Shown here: positions 47,701 to 59,845 of the stretch, one piece after another
How the letters are laid out: every line of letters begins with the position of its first letter
Position numbering within the stretch: the first letter of the stretch is position 1
Source of the DNA: Eudorina sp. 2006-703-Eu-15
Lineage: Eukaryota > Chlorophyta > Chlorophyceae > Chlamydomonadales > Volvocaceae
Length of the DNA stretch: 64,000 nucleotides
Assembly (NCBI GenBank): GCA_003117195.1
Contig: BDSI01000071.1
Location: 124,001-188,000 of the forward strand
Reading direction: 5' to 3'
The notes under the pieces: generated by a model
What the model was told of the DNA's origin: nothing
Seen by the model: only the letters and a program-made list of their open reading frames with translations
The model's database searches: none
Made by a program: the position numbers and the translations under genes

Positions 47701-49905
47701 GGCTAAGAGGGATGGGACCCGCCGCGCCCCCAAGGCTGTTGGTGTGCTGTGCGGGTTGCAGCGGCGCCTCCTGACCGGCTCCCGCTGTGCTGGTGGTGGC
47801 GTAAGAGCTGCGACCCACACTCCAGCGGATGCCATGCTGCAAGCGCAGCATGAGGTTGTACCTGCAGCGGGCATCGTGCGACACCAGGTGTAACAGACCA
47901 GCGCGTATCCTCCAGGTGGCCGTCACGTTCGCAATTTGCCTGTCTGACATGCGACCGTGCCACCTCCTTGGTGGTCAGGGATGTCCCCCAGGGCACGCGC
48001 CTTCACAGGGCACGCGCCTTCACAGGGCACGCGCCTTTAGAGGGCACGCTCCTTCACACTGGCCACGCGCCGTCACACCGGCCACGCTGCTCTCCCCGTG
48101 CGGCACATGACACCCAGGTTGAGCGCGCCGATGCTCGACGCGATCGCGAAGACCTTACCCCGGCATGCCCTTGTAGAGCAGCTGCCCGTGCTTCTGCTGC
48201 AGCTTCTTGCCCAAGCCCAGCGCCCGCTTGACCTTCTTCCTGGCTTTGCTGCCGCGCCCTTTCTCCTCTGTCGTTAGCGGCTTTGGAAAAGGCCAAACGA
48301 GGCAAGTGTTTCCAGACAAGCAGGGTGAGATTCAGCACTCACAGCAGCGTATCTTACATGCAGATTGTGGACGTGTAACGGAAAAGCGCATCGACGGTAT
48401 GATCACCAGACACGCGTCGATGTTCGCAGCAAAGATGTCAAGTTGCTCTTCTGAAACTCCTCTGCACCAGGATAAGGACGCATCGGCTGAAACCATCCCC
48501 AGCGGGCGTAAACACACCCCTGATCAGCAGATGCTGGTTGGTGTGGCGCCTAGGCAGGTGGGCACGACCATGATTACCCACATGCCACTTATCGCATTGT
48601 GTTTTGCGGGGCATGCATTCACACCCAACTTGATGAACGCGCCGGCTAAAACCCTCCCTCGAGACCCATGGCCGACTCGGTGGGCACACACTTTGGTTCC
48701 ACGGCGAACCCTGCTGGGGAGACCCACAGGGTGACCCCTGTTGACCAATCAGGCAAGGTGGCAAGCCACCGGCATCGCCGCGTGCTGCCGCCCTGTTGCT
48801 GCCGCCCGTTTGAACGCTTGGCCTCCCACAGCTTGTGTACGGCGAGCGGTACCGCCTGTCACCGCCTCCCTCACCTGACCAAAGATCATCTTGGCGTCAT
48901 CGCTGGTCAGCTTCTCCTCTCTCCGCAGCTCGCCGTCTACGAACGCCCGAATGAACACCACCTTCCGCTCCTTCTCTTTGTCCTTATCCTTCTCTTTCTC
49001 CTTGTCCCGAGGACGGTCCCGCTGCCCGTCCTTGTCCCGGTCTCGAGCCCGCTCCCGCTCAGCGTCCATCGAAGCACCAGACGCCGCTGGCACCGCCGCG
49101 GGCTCAATGGCTCCCCCATGGCTCGATTCCTTGTCGTCTGAGTGCAGTGAGATTGGCGTACGTGATGCAGTCACGTCCGACCGTTAATAAAAGCACGCGC
49201 GGCTCGGGAACTACGCGCCTTCCCCGAGGCGCATTGGTCATGAGCAGCTGCAAGCAGAATGACAGACCCCTACCAGGTATGCACCAGCAGCAGCACGAGG
49301 AAAACCCCGCCAAGGGCCTATCATGCCCTCACACGCTGACTGCCTGACCTGCTTGAATAGGTGTGTCAGTCTGCTGCACTGACTCATATGCGTTGAGGTT
49401 CGAGACAGAATCGCCGTCCACCGGCGGCCCAAGCAACCTGCCGCTGCTTGTCTTGACCACGGATTTCGCGCGTTCCTTGTCCTTCTCTTTCGCAGCGGGC
49501 TTGAACACGCCCACGCCGTGCTTTCTCCCGTCACGCCAAATGCCATGGAATGTAGACCCGTCCGCATACATTTTGACGCCCACACCTTCACGCTTGCCGT
49601 CCTGCAGGCAACGTGGGCATGTGTCTGACTGGTCCTGGCGGGACCCTGGCTCCCTTCCTTACGCGCACCTTCCATTCTCCATCGTACCGTTGCCCGGAGG
49701 TCCACAGGTACGTGCCGAACCCGTGCATGAGGCCATTCCGCCATTCCCCGTCGTACTGGTTGCCATCTCTCCACACGCACGTGCCTAGCCCGTGTGGGGT
49801 CCCGTGTTTGAGGGTTCCCGTGTACTTGGACCCATCATTGAAAACCAGAGTTGCAATTTCAGGTTGTTGACCTGAAGAGGCAAACGTAAACGGTGACTTT
49901 CCCAT
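43101..49905 (-). CDS. Phosphatidylinositol phosphate kinase with N-terminal MORN repeats (PIP5K type)
   Basis: Exons in transcript order: 49905-49669, 49601-49349, 49137-48875, 48265-48159, 47861-47640, 47459-47196, 46483-46360, 46154-46044, 45724-45347, 45057-44949, 44377-44238, 44004-43819, 43610-43533, 43346-43101. The sum is 2718 bases (905 residues); all phases agree. Start MGKSPFTFASS. Four MORN repeats (about 28-125: YTGTLKHGTPHGLG; YDGEWRNGLMHGFG; YDGEWKDGKREGVG; FHGIWRDGRKHGVG). A charged Lys/Glu/Asp/Arg linker follows. The kinase domain has YNLMLRLQHGIRWSVG, DFKWKDYAPRVFRNL, KSGCMFFLSDDERFLVKTM, FDLKGST (about 495-501), MDYSLLLGIH (about 555-564) and FGIIDILQ (catalytic Asp about 815), ending KLYSIRFADFL. 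Inferred reaction: PtdIns4P to PtdIns(4,5)P2 at the plasma membrane. Exons 9-10 insert a Gln/Pro/Ala/Ser-rich loop. MORN-PIP5K fusion is typical of the green lineage. Exon 10 (44949-45057) is supported by phase only. Confidence 0.93.
44707..44763. repeat. (GT)n microsatellites in PIP kinase intron
   Basis: A run of about 15 GT dinucleotides is at 44734-44763, with a shorter, interrupted GT run at 44423-44455. Both lie in the intron between exons 10 and 11. Confidence 0.9.
45161..45178 (+). repeat. Interstitial telomere-like tract in PIP kinase intron
   Basis: TTGGGTTTAGGGTTTTC, in the intron between exons 9 and 10. Confidence 0.55.
47988..48092. repeat. 16- to 19-bp degenerate tandem repeat
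   Basis: Six copies of GGCACGCGCCTTCACA-like units in the PIP kinase intron 47862-48158. Confidence 0.85.
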
Positions 49906-50468
49906 ACCTCTGTAAGCACAACCGCCTGTTGCTGCGCGTACCTACGCCACCATGTTCGCCTGGGGCCACGCCCACCTCAGCACCCTGCGACGTTCATCTG
50001 ATGTTGATGGGGTGGATGCTGTAATAAATGAATAGTAAACTGAAGGGGTCTCACCGCCATGGCAGGACTGCAGTATTCATCCCAGTACAAACATTTGTTG
50101 AATTACTGTAAATATTACACTAGTTTGAGGCCATTCGGCGAATCAACGATGAAGCAACCAGTCTACCAGTGTATAGTCACTCTGCATCCGGCGATTCAGT
50201 GTCGGGGTATATGATTTCTTAACAACCTACTGCGCTTATTAAAGCAACGAAGTTGTCAACTGTGAAAACAAAGCCGCAAAGAAAAGGAAGTTGGACGTAC
50301 CGTACGCTGCAAAAATTTCGTACCCATCACCACCTAGCATTCAGTTACTCGACTAAACAGCTTCGATTACTAGGGATACCAACCAGGGCACTGAAAATTG
50401 AGCCTGTCACGGGTTGTATGCGGGATATTGTCTAAACTGCAGCTCTAAAGGCAGCGTTAAATTTCATT
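49906..50468. promoter_or_regulatory. Divergent upstream region of PIP kinase and JMJD6-like gene
   Basis: 563 bases separate the two start codons. The stretch is markedly AT-richer than its surroundings, as expected for promoters and 5' leaders in a GC-rich algal genome. No specific element was assigned. Confidence 0.4.
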
Positions 50469-52487
50469 ATGTCGGATGTATTGCTTGAAACGAATAAAAG
50501 CGAGGCTGACCGGTATGAACAGCTTGTGCCTGTTCGGCAGGTTGTAGTGCAGTTCGAAACGCACTATTCACACTGTATGCAGTGATGAAGAACGAGAGAG
50601 GAAGATCAGGAAGGTTAAGCGTGCGGCTCGGAGCGAGCTCAGCGTCAGCAAGGGCGACTGGTGCGCGCCGTTGGCGCCAAAACTTTCTTGCCAGCCCATC
50701 CATTTCCGACCTGCGGGTGTGTCCCATGTTTGCTAGGTTCAAGCATGGTTACGCACAGTCGGACGTCTGCAACATGAGCGACATAGAGGACACTATCCCG
50801 CGAATTCACTGGAAGGTGTGTGTACGGATCTGCGTGCAAGGTCGCGTGCCCTCGCCCGGGCATGTTCTGGACTTGAATAGCTACCGTGTCTTGCCCAGCG
50901 GTTCGCGGTATACCTCGTGGGTTGGGCACGGTTTCATCGATGAACGTTCTCGACAGCGATTCGCATTGTCGACCTACAGGACCTGACGCCAGCGGAGTTC
51001 GTTGAGCGCTTCGAGCGGCCCCGCATACCCGTCGTCATCACCGGCCTCGCGGACGAGTGGCCTGCGTCCGAAAGCTGGACACCTGATCGACTGCGGCAGC
51101 TGTACGGCGACCACAAGTTCAAAGTAAACAGGACGGGCGAGCTCCTACCTGCATGCCGTCCTCATTTTCGTATGCTTCGCGATCAGACCTCCCAAGATCA
51201 GACCTCCCGACGAATGACATGTGCGGTTGTTTGGATGCTAGCGATACTAGACAATAGGGACACAAATCGGGCGGCCCCATCCCGCACTCCATCTGTGCCA
51301 CGTATCGGTTCCCCAATCCATATCCCGCACTCCATCAGTACCTGGATGATACGGCGACTTGTGGTGTGATCATGTCAACGTGTCCGTCCTAGTGTAGGGC
51401 CCGCAAAAGGACGAGAACTTGAGGTTCATGTCTTCGCGCAGGTGGGCTCTGACGACGATGGGTACGCGGTGCGACTGCCGCTGGCTTGGTACCTGGATTA
51501 CACATCCGACCCGCGGCACGGCGGCCGGGACGACTCACCCCTGTACATCTTCGACGGCACCTTCGCGGACAGAGACGGCAGCAAATCCATGCGCAAGGAC
51601 TACCAGGTAAGGTATATCCGGAAAGCTGGTTACGTGGGTGCGGCTCCGGCTCAAGGCGCATGCTCACCGTGCATGAGGTGATGGGGTGGCGACGTCCTTT
51701 GACACGGTGTGACAACACCAGGCGCTGACATGTCCTGCCTCGCCCTCACGGCTGTGGTGTGCTATGCTATGATGGTTTCCATGAACGCGAAACTCGCCGC
51801 AGGTACCGCAGTACTTTCGGGAGGATTTGTTTCGTCTCGTGGGCGAGAAGCGGCGGCCGCCGTACAGGTGATCTTGGGTCTCTCCTGGAGTCCTAATAGA
51901 GCTCGCTTAAGCCCCCTTCTGTCTACCACATACCACATACCACATTCATTCGTCCATTGGTCCTTCCGGAGGTCTGTCAACGGTGAAGTCAATGTGCTAT
52001 CAGGAGGACATGTGTGTAGGTTACGATATTGTTACATGCAGCGATGCCGCTCCTTTGTTCGTGACCCTCACTGGTGCCTCCCGCTTCATTCCTCCCTCTT
52101 CGCATAGGTGGATTGTCATGGGCCCGGCGCGTAGCGGCAGTGGATTGCACATCGACCCCCTGGCAACAAGCGCGTGGAACACGTTGTTGGCAGGCAAGCG
52201 AGTGTCAGCGTGAGCCGCATCACGGCGCCAAGACCCTCATTTAAGTTTATTTTTAGGGTACTTAAGCTTGTTCACAGGGCAGTAACATGCGCATCAGCTT
52301 GTATGCCATTAACTGATTCCGGACCCGACCAGTTGGACCGCCGAGGCAAGTGGGCTGTTGGCGTATTCTTTCTGCACTGGCAATACGCAAAATAGTGGGC
52401 ACACCACCCGCATAAGAATCACTGATGTTCGCCCTCCATTGCATCCTGGTCAGAGACGATCCGGTCTGTCGTCCGTTGTTGTTGCGG

Positions 52488-52522
<35 letters not shown>

Positions 52523-53536
52523 GCGGTTGTTCAAACACAGGCCACAAGCGATGGGCGCTATTCCCGCCGGGCACACCGCGTTGCCACGTGCTGCCACGTG
52601 AGCAAGGGGTCGAGCGTGAGGCCGTCAGCTGGTTCAGTAAGGTGCGCATCTCTGCACATGCATCTTAGTACGCCGGCAAGGCAGCCGCCCAGGACTGTAT
52701 TGTGTCTTTGTGCGCATGGTGCTCACATGTCCTTCGGTGTGCCTGTCTTTGGGCGTTCGCCAGGGTATGAAACGGAAAATGTAGCCCTGCTCAAGAGCAC
52801 AACCCCCGTGGGGGTCCCCCCGTCGCGAGGGCTATTTCCATGGGGCCGGCGTGGCTCAGCGTTGGCACATGTTCCTTGCAGGTTTACCCTAGGGCGAAGC
52901 AGCCGGATTGGCCCACCGCACGGGTTGTGGACCTGCTGCAAGCTCCGGGCGAGACCGTGTTTGTGCCCGGAGGCTGGTGGCACGCCGTCCTGAACCTGGA
53001 CGACACCGTCGCGGTCACCCAAAATTATGCCAGCACGGCCAACTTTGAGCGGGTAAGACACGTACGTTACAACCCTGGTGCACACCAACGAGTTACGGTA
53101 CATACGCGCGCCAATTTTGTCAGCCTTGCATGCATGAAGTGTCCGTGAAGTTAGTTTAGTTTTATGCACTGGCTGGTGTCCGCCCAGGTTGGGTCGATGA
53201 GTCACGCCATGGCTGGCTTGGAGGTCCTGTCACGGTGTTTTGACACCGACTTGCGTGTCCGGCGTGGTTGCCCCGAAGGTCTGGAAGCACACTGTGAAGG
53301 GGCGCCCCAAGATGTCTCACAAGTGGCTGGCAGCTCTGGATCGCGAACGACCGGATTTGGCGCAAACGGCGCACGGCATCGCCGGTCGTGGAGAGGTGGA
53401 ATGTGACACGGGAAGCAGTAGTAGTAGCAGCAGTAGCAGCAGCAGCTCTTCATCTGACGACAGTGACGGCAGTGATGAGACGACGAGCGAGCACTCTAGG
53501 GGGCGCAAGGTGCAGCGCGTGCAGCTCGAGCGATAG
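50469..53536 (+). CDS. JMJD6-like JmjC-domain 2-oxoglutarate/Fe(II) oxygenase
   Basis: Exons: 50469-50512, 50583-50660, 50737-50815 (or to 50819), 50957-51123, 51442-51606, 51803-51867, 52108-52193, 52541-52641, 52882-53052, 53279-53536 (stop TAG). N-terminus [15 protein letters not shown] then basic [13 protein letters not shown], the segment that opens JMJD6 proteins and acts as a nuclear signal there. Core: [55 protein letters not shown]. Iron ligands are the His and Asp of [13 protein letters not shown] and the distal His of [26 protein letters not shown] supplies the 2-oxoglutarate Lys region. The C-terminus has a poly-Ser/Asp tract. JMJD6 enzymes hydroxylate lysines of splicing factors. 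The intron after 52193 appears to be GC-AG. The junction 50815/50957 is out of phase by one base as drawn. Confidence 0.92.
52478..52522. repeat. (GTT)n microsatellite
   Basis: About 14 GTT units with GCG interruptions, ending about 18 bases before the acceptor of the exon at 52541. It probably acts as part of the U-rich polypyrimidine region. Confidence 0.95.
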
Positions 53537-54791
53537 ATAACAACTTCGCGGCATGTATCGATCCGCTGTAACTTCATTAACATTAACAAATGGGGCAATG
53601 CACATCGGCACTTCGGATGGAATCGGGTTTGGACTGGGGTAGCGCACAGAGACACGCGCGAGGACGCGCATTAACGGAAACGGCGCTGCCTCTCTAGTCA
53701 GATTCGAATTGCGTACGCTTGATAACCCCGTTGCCGAACTTGTTTCATCGTGGTTGTAGACTGCAGATCTATTCATTCAATCATGGATAGGATCGCCTAC
53801 ATGCATCGTTGTCCTTCAGGGGTGGGTGACATTTCGACGTTTCGACCGTGACGTAGCGCTTTTAAGGGCTTTGTCATGGCCTTCGTTGGTGGACTGGATT
53901 ACACCGAGCCTGGAGACGCGAGAGCAAGCGCGGATGTAATGTGGACGTCTGCTGCAGTCGCGTTTGCGTGAACGAAGAAGATTGCCATGGTATGTCGCAA
54001 GGCCTTATACCGGTTCAAAGTGGTGAAGACGAAACTCCTGCTCCGGAGCTGTACGGCAGGGGCGCGCAGGCGACGTGCTTCAGGATATGTCTGAGGAGTG
54101 TGGACGGAATAGCCTTCCTTACCCCTCTTGGCTGGAAATCGTGATTTTTAGATATCATTTGCGCGTCGCTGTGTCGTCCTTGGTATGGTACGCTCGTCAC
54201 CAATGCTTTTCATTATGCATGGCGGTCGCGTGTTTACGCCTCGACATCCGTACCGTGCTCTGCTGTACCGTGCCATGGCTCCTCCCCAAATGACGCGTTT
54301 TCGTTTTCAGTAAAATCGGAGGTGGTTGGCACAATGCTCGGTGTATGTAGGGCCGCCGTGCGTGATTAAGATGGCAGTTTGCGGGGCCCAAAGGCCGGTA
54401 AGGACGAATAAGCTTAGATAGCCGTGATATTGCATGTTCGCAAGTACTGCGGCCCTAGGCAGGGGGGCCATGCAAACGTAATCAGCTCAAGGGCCGAACT
54501 CGTCCCATCCATCAAAACGCGAGAGTTATCCCATCTGTCACCAGGAACGGAATGCACCTGCACCATACACGCATGCATGATGGGACCTCCAGACCCTCGG
54601 CAAGCTGGGCGTTCTAGGCCATGGTCCAGGACACGGCGTGCGCTATGTTTCCAGACGTCAAGCTGTTGTACATTCCTCGAGTCGCGGCGGTTTCGCGATA
54701 GGCGCGATTCCTCGTTTGGCTACGCAGTTCCTTGGTGCCTTCTACACATCTCAGCAGGCGTCCTTGGTGCACGGACGATGCGAGGCGGCCT
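53537..54791. other. Intergenic region between convergent genes
   Basis: It holds the 3' flanks of the JMJD6-like gene and the methyltransferase gene. No protein-like frame or RNA gene was seen. Confidence 0.6.
53567..53571 (+). terminator. Candidate TGTAA polyadenylation signal for JMJD6-like gene
   Basis: TGTAA 31 bases after the stop codon. A second is near 53934. A 3' UTR this short would be unusual, so the distal site is an equal candidate. Confidence 0.35.
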
Positions 54792-57700
54792 TCACCCCTC
54801 CAGGCGAAACGTCACGAACTTGAGGTAGCGCAGCTCGTCCGCTGCCGCCGGGAAGGGGTGGTCCGCCGGCTGTCCCGCGACCCGCAGCACGTAGCCCTGC
54901 CGTCGGGCCTTACCCAGCGCCTCCTCGCAGATCTGCAGCAAGGATGAGTCAACAGCCGGCAGGTATGTGGGACACGTAGGGGTTAAATCGAAAAAAGAAA
55001 GAATCTCGAAATGAACCGTAGGGGTGCACACCCGTAGGGGTGACGAGCGGACGGTCAGTCCCAATACCCATGCCGCCATACGGAGGGCAGTGAACGGCAG
55101 GGGGCACAGCGGGGATGCCGGCAGGGAAGGCAGGGAGAACGGCAAGGAGCGTGAGCGCAACCGCTTCGTGGGGCCCGGCACCGCCACGGTAAGAATTCAA
55201 CATGGTGAAAACCCCGGAAGAGGGTGAAACCCCATACGCCGCGTCCACGGACCCCCCATCACTCACCTCCATGAACATGGCCGAGTCGATGTGGCTGCTG
55301 CACGACGCCAGGGACAGCGACCCGTACGGCGCCGTCACGGCCGCGGCGGCGGCAAACAGCTTGGTGTACGAGGCTCGGGCCTTGTCCACGGACTGCTTGT
55401 TGGGCGCAAAGGACGGCGGGTCGATGATGACCACCTCCCACCTGACCGGGGTCACGGGAGGGGCCGGGTAAGCGATCCGGAGCGGGTGGCAGCTGACAGG
55501 CGAGGACGCGAAGGACGTCCTACCCCAGGGGAACAGCAAGCGCGCGCCGCCCCAATCCACGCTGCCCTGCGCAACAACTCACACGCCCAAACTCATCCGC
55601 GGCTCAGGAATGGGTGATACGTGAACATGGCATAGGCACATAGCAGGGGCATTGCTCTAACTAGTACGGAGATCCGAACGTTTCTGCGACCGTGGTCGGC
55701 TGGCTGCGCTGGTTGCCACACCTCACATCCCAACCCCGTGTTTCAGCGACGCAGGGCAGGAGCAGCCCACGCGCCCTCATCACGGCGTGCGAGCCATCGT
55801 CCATCGACCACAGCCCCTGCCGACCCGGACCGGCCGTCCCGACTCCTCTCGGTACGGAGAGCATGCGGCCATTCAAGGATCCACGCCCAGGAGGGCCTTC
55901 CTGCAGCACCCATTCCCGCATTGGCCTCCCTGCCTCGCCGTGCCTCGCCCTGTCATCATGTCGGCGGCCGGCAAGTGGCCACCACGCCACTCTCCGTTTG
56001 ACTCATCGCTGGCCAAGCTCACTTTTCGCGGGCCTTGGCCGCCGCCTCTAGGAACTCGAAGGCATCCTCCGGGGCCGCCGAGTGCCGCCCGGGGTCCAGT
56101 CCGTTGAGGGCCCAATTCGCGGTGGCGAAGCCCAGCGCCGCGCGCCCCACGTCCACGGTCGTCACGTGCCGCGCACCGCCCACACCCGCGTACACCGAGA
56201 AGCCGCCTGCTGGCAGCCAGGCAGGCAGCCAGGCAGCCAGGCACGCAAGCGGGGTGGGTGGCACGGTTGGGCAGACGGACGCACTGCGCGCGCGGGGCAG
56301 CTGACCCAGCTTCCTCCACCCACGAGGGCTTGATGGATTTGATGCCCTATCGATTGCGGCGGGCGGTCGGGCGCCCCGCCGTGGCGCGCCCGTCCCTCCC
56401 GGGCCGCACTGCCAGCGTCCCTCGGGGTAACACGGCCCCTCCATCCGCGCCCCATCGACGCACCTACCCCGTAACCCCCAAGCACTCCGGGTGCACATAC
56501 TCTCTCCCAACACCACCCGCCCGCTCGCCCGCCCGCCCGGCCACTCACCCGTGTACCCAAACACGTTGAGCACCCTCTTGTCCCGGGACAGCCGCCCCAC
56601 GAAGGACCGGTTGTCTCGCTGGTCCAGGAAGAAGCCTGCGGCATGGGGGACTCAAACCCTTCAACGGAAACCGGGAGCCCGCAGATCCCAGATTGCGGTG
56701 TGAAGAACAAATAGCCTTTTGATTCTGAAGCAGCAGTCCACACACGCAGTCATTTACACAGTCATTTAACATTCCATCCCACAGCCTGGTCACTCCGCCG
56801 AGCCAGCCAGCCAGCCAGCCAGCCACCCGGCCAGCACCCGCCTAGGGGCCGCCACCACCGCAGCGAGCACGCACCCGTCTTCTGGCCCTGCACGATGTCC
56901 GCCTGGAACCGCACAGCGTTCTCCAGGAACTGCACCGGCCGCCCCGGGGTGGGGTCCTCCCCCGCCAGCAGCCGCCCGCGGCCCTCCTCGCCCGACCGAT
57001 ACTTGAGGTACACGGTGCGGAGGGACCGGACAGGCCCCGAGGCCGCCCCGCCGCTGCCACGCGGTCCAGCGATGCTGTCCATCAGCCAGTCGGCCAGCGC
57101 CTCCGGGTTGTAAAAGGACTCGGCGCCTTCGCGTGGTATGATGATACAAGGGTATTACAGCGGGCACACACGCACACAGGTGTCCATGTGGGTGTGGGAG
57201 TACTAGGGTTGGATTCCACATACCCATAAGTCAATACATCGGGGTACGGCAGGTGGTTGGATATGCGTAAGCAAGTACCTGAAGTGTGAAAGACGATATT
57301 CGAATGCTACTACACCAGGTGCACGCTATCCATAAACGTCAGGGTTGGTCATAGATACTAAAGGGTAATGTCTGGTTAGGTGGTTGCAAGATGCGAGGAC
57401 ATCAATCGGGACCATTCAAAGAGGTGTCTGAGGACGGAGGCAGCGACAGGTTGGATGCGAGCTCCGCAGCTCCGCATGGCATTTGGGCAAGGCCCCCTGC
57501 CGTATTCCCCTTGCCGTAGTGCAGCCCCCTACCCTACCGTACCTGTCCCGTCCAGTTTCATCACCGCAGCGTCGTTGTACAGGTCCACCACAAGGCCCGG
57601 CAGGCCGTCGCCCTCCCCGTTGACCAACCGGAAACCATTCGTAGTGTCGTACGGCTCGAACAATGCGGCGCGTAGCGCCGCCGCACGACCGAGTCGAGCT

Positions 57701-58400
57701 GCGATCAGCTGCTCGTCCAACTTGTCCCGCTGAAGCGCAAATGTACGGAAGGCCAGCTTTGATCCTGGGTCGTAGTAGCCCTTGGCCAGGATTTCACCGT
57801 CGGCCGTCTTCAGCAGGGCCAGGGAGCCGGGGGGCGCCTTCGGCAGGTCTCGGAGAACCTACGATTCACATTGATGCACGATGTGATTGATGTACAGCTG
57901 TTGGGATCCTGAAGTTGTGACATCCTAATAATAACACATAGCTGGTCTGCGCGCAGCGGCGGTCGGTCCTCAAGATGTTTGTTGCGGTGCTGCCCTCGGA
58001 ACCCCCTATGTGGGCCGGATGCGGAATGACGCGGCAGGGGCCTACGCGCAATGACAACGTGTGGCGGCGGACTTCCTGCACACACACTACAAATACCCCA
58101 TCTGTCGGCAGTGTCACACCGGCCCGGGGCGGGGAGAGCAGACCCACGGGCCGTTCCGCGGGTTGGGTAGCCGCCATGTAAGTCTCTCATTGAAGGGAAG
58201 GATTATGCACTTGCTGGGGTTTGCGCTTTCTCTTCAAAGCCATGTCAAGTGGGCACTCCTGGCGCACTCCTGGCTGCAAAGCGCGTGTCGTACCTCGGGA
58301 AATATCCAGGGGTGGCCCCGCTTGACGCTCCGGACCCTGTCCTTTGCCAGGACCAGGTGGACAGGCTTCTCATTCAACAGGTTGATCAGCCCCATGTCGG
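54792..58400 (-). CDS. RlmI-like PUA-domain, SAM-dependent rRNA (cytosine-5) methyltransferase
   Basis: Exons in transcript order: about 58400-58294, 57858-57543, 57126-56875, 56635-56549, 56206-56023, 55441-55267, 54932-54792 (stop TGA). Phases agree. The N-terminal PUA domain reads VHLVLAKDRVRSVKRGHPWIFPE, DGEILAKGYYDPGSK and GEGDGLPGLVVDLYND. The linker has RTVYLKYRSGEEGR and [23 protein letters not shown], the family signature. SAM motif I is VLNVFGYTGGFSVYAGVGGA, the acidic motif TTVDV, motif IV IIDPPSFAPNK, and the catalytic-Cys region LASCSSHID. Bacterial RlmI makes m5C1962 in 23S rRNA, so a plastid or mitochondrial rRNA target is inferred. The reading frame stays open upstream of 58400 (to about 58555) with Ser/Arg/Pro-rich, transit-peptide-like sequence, but no ATG. 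The start may therefore be in an upstream exon or at ATG 58395. Confidence 0.9.
54980..55025 (+). repeat. Family B copy, acceptor side of a minus-strand gene (diverged)
   Basis: GGTTAAATCGAAAAAAGAAA, then GAATCTCGAAATGAACCG. Along the methyltransferase transcript it is inverted and about 50 bases before the last acceptor (54933). Confidence 0.4.
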
Positions 58401-59845
58401 CTGAAATGCCCCTGTATGTGTTCCTTCGCTGGCTGGGCGTTGACAGCAGGTGGCCGGAAAAAGGTGCTCGAGAGGCACTTTCCCTCGGCGATCCCAGCCG
58501 AGGTTGAAGCGGGCTGAGAGCAGCACAGCGTTGCTCCGACAGCTCCCCGTCCGCCTCGTGTCACAGCAGGGGCACGGAGTCAAATCTGCAGTGTAGCCCC
58601 TTGCCGTACATTTGACCTACGGAAGACCCGACGGCAGCCGATGTGGGTTTGCCTGATTGTATCGAGATTGTTGGCTAATTTTTCGGGCAAAGCAATTATT
58701 CGTTGGTGCCACGTCCTAACCTGTTTGAGGCGTATTCTGCGAATACACAATCAGGATGCACGGTCCAACGCAACGTTAAATTGAATCATAAAAAATGTCT
58801 AAACAAATGAAATTAGTGCTAGATGACGTGGCTCAAACAAAGGCGGTCCTGGCGGCGCCGCGACGATTCGTAGTGATTTGCTGGAACGGAAGTCGTAAAG
58901 TATGTCTTTGAGCAGAAATTCAAGACTCTAAACGTACATAATGCCTATTTTATAAACAAGCACGATAATATAATAAACACGCACGATTTCGCGGCAGCTG
59001 CAAGTCGGTAGTACCGAAATACAGCACCGCGAAAATTGACACGGCCACAACACGAATCTTGGAATGCCAACAACACACTGACGTCCTTTGGCTTGGCTTC
59101 GCGATCCAACCGTGCACCTCACCGCCTATCAGGTCTTCGTACCGTAGGCCGGCACCATACAATCGTGTTACCTACGTTGGCAATCCCGTCTCGTTGTATT
59201 TTGAAAAGCTTATATCTCGCAATGCCCTACGGGGCGCAGCTGCGGCTTTCGGGGTGCAAATTGTGCACGCGATGGCCACCACGGTCTGGTCGGGTCCGTA
59301 CGCCTCGGCCTGCACTGCTGGTGAGCTGCACGCGCCCTCAGTGGACAATTCGTTGTCGCTGGCTTGGCTGGCACCGTGCATTACCATCAACATGCCCTGT
59401 CCCCGACGTCAGGTCCGTGCCTCCGCGGAGGGGCCACCCAGCATGCCCGAACCCAACGAGGGCCCCCGTGAGGTGCGCCCGACGGGACATGAATCACGTC
59501 GTGCACTTGCGGCTAGCAGCAACTGGGGATTAGGGACGCGGGGGAGGTTACGGGCTTACGGCAGGGCAGGGTACGGCCCCCCACGCGCTCTGCATGTCCG
59601 CGCGAGACCTCGCAACTCCCCATCCTACTCGTCGCTCACTGTGCTTGCCTGTGGCCCCGTTGGTTCCACATCCACAACCCTCACTGTTGCTGTAGCGCGA
59701 GTCCGCGACCTGGACCTCTCCATAGCGATCGCTGCTGCGCCCTTGTCGTCGTCTGCTGCTGCTCTGCTGCTGTATCTGCTGTATCTGCTGTATCTGCTCC
59801 GTCTGCTGCGCTGCTGCTGCCGCTGCTGCGCCTGGCGGTCCGCAG
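58401..59845. other. Divergent upstream region; first exon(s) of two genes not resolved
   Basis: An AT-rich core at about 58640-59030 looks like the shared promoter region. A plus-strand frame near 59160-59330 looks protein-like. One reading starts at ATG 59222 (MPYGAQLRL...) and could splice in phase 0 from 59320 to the exon at 59846. Another reading (MATTVWSGPYASACTA) ends in phase 1. I cannot choose between them. Confidence 0.4.
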
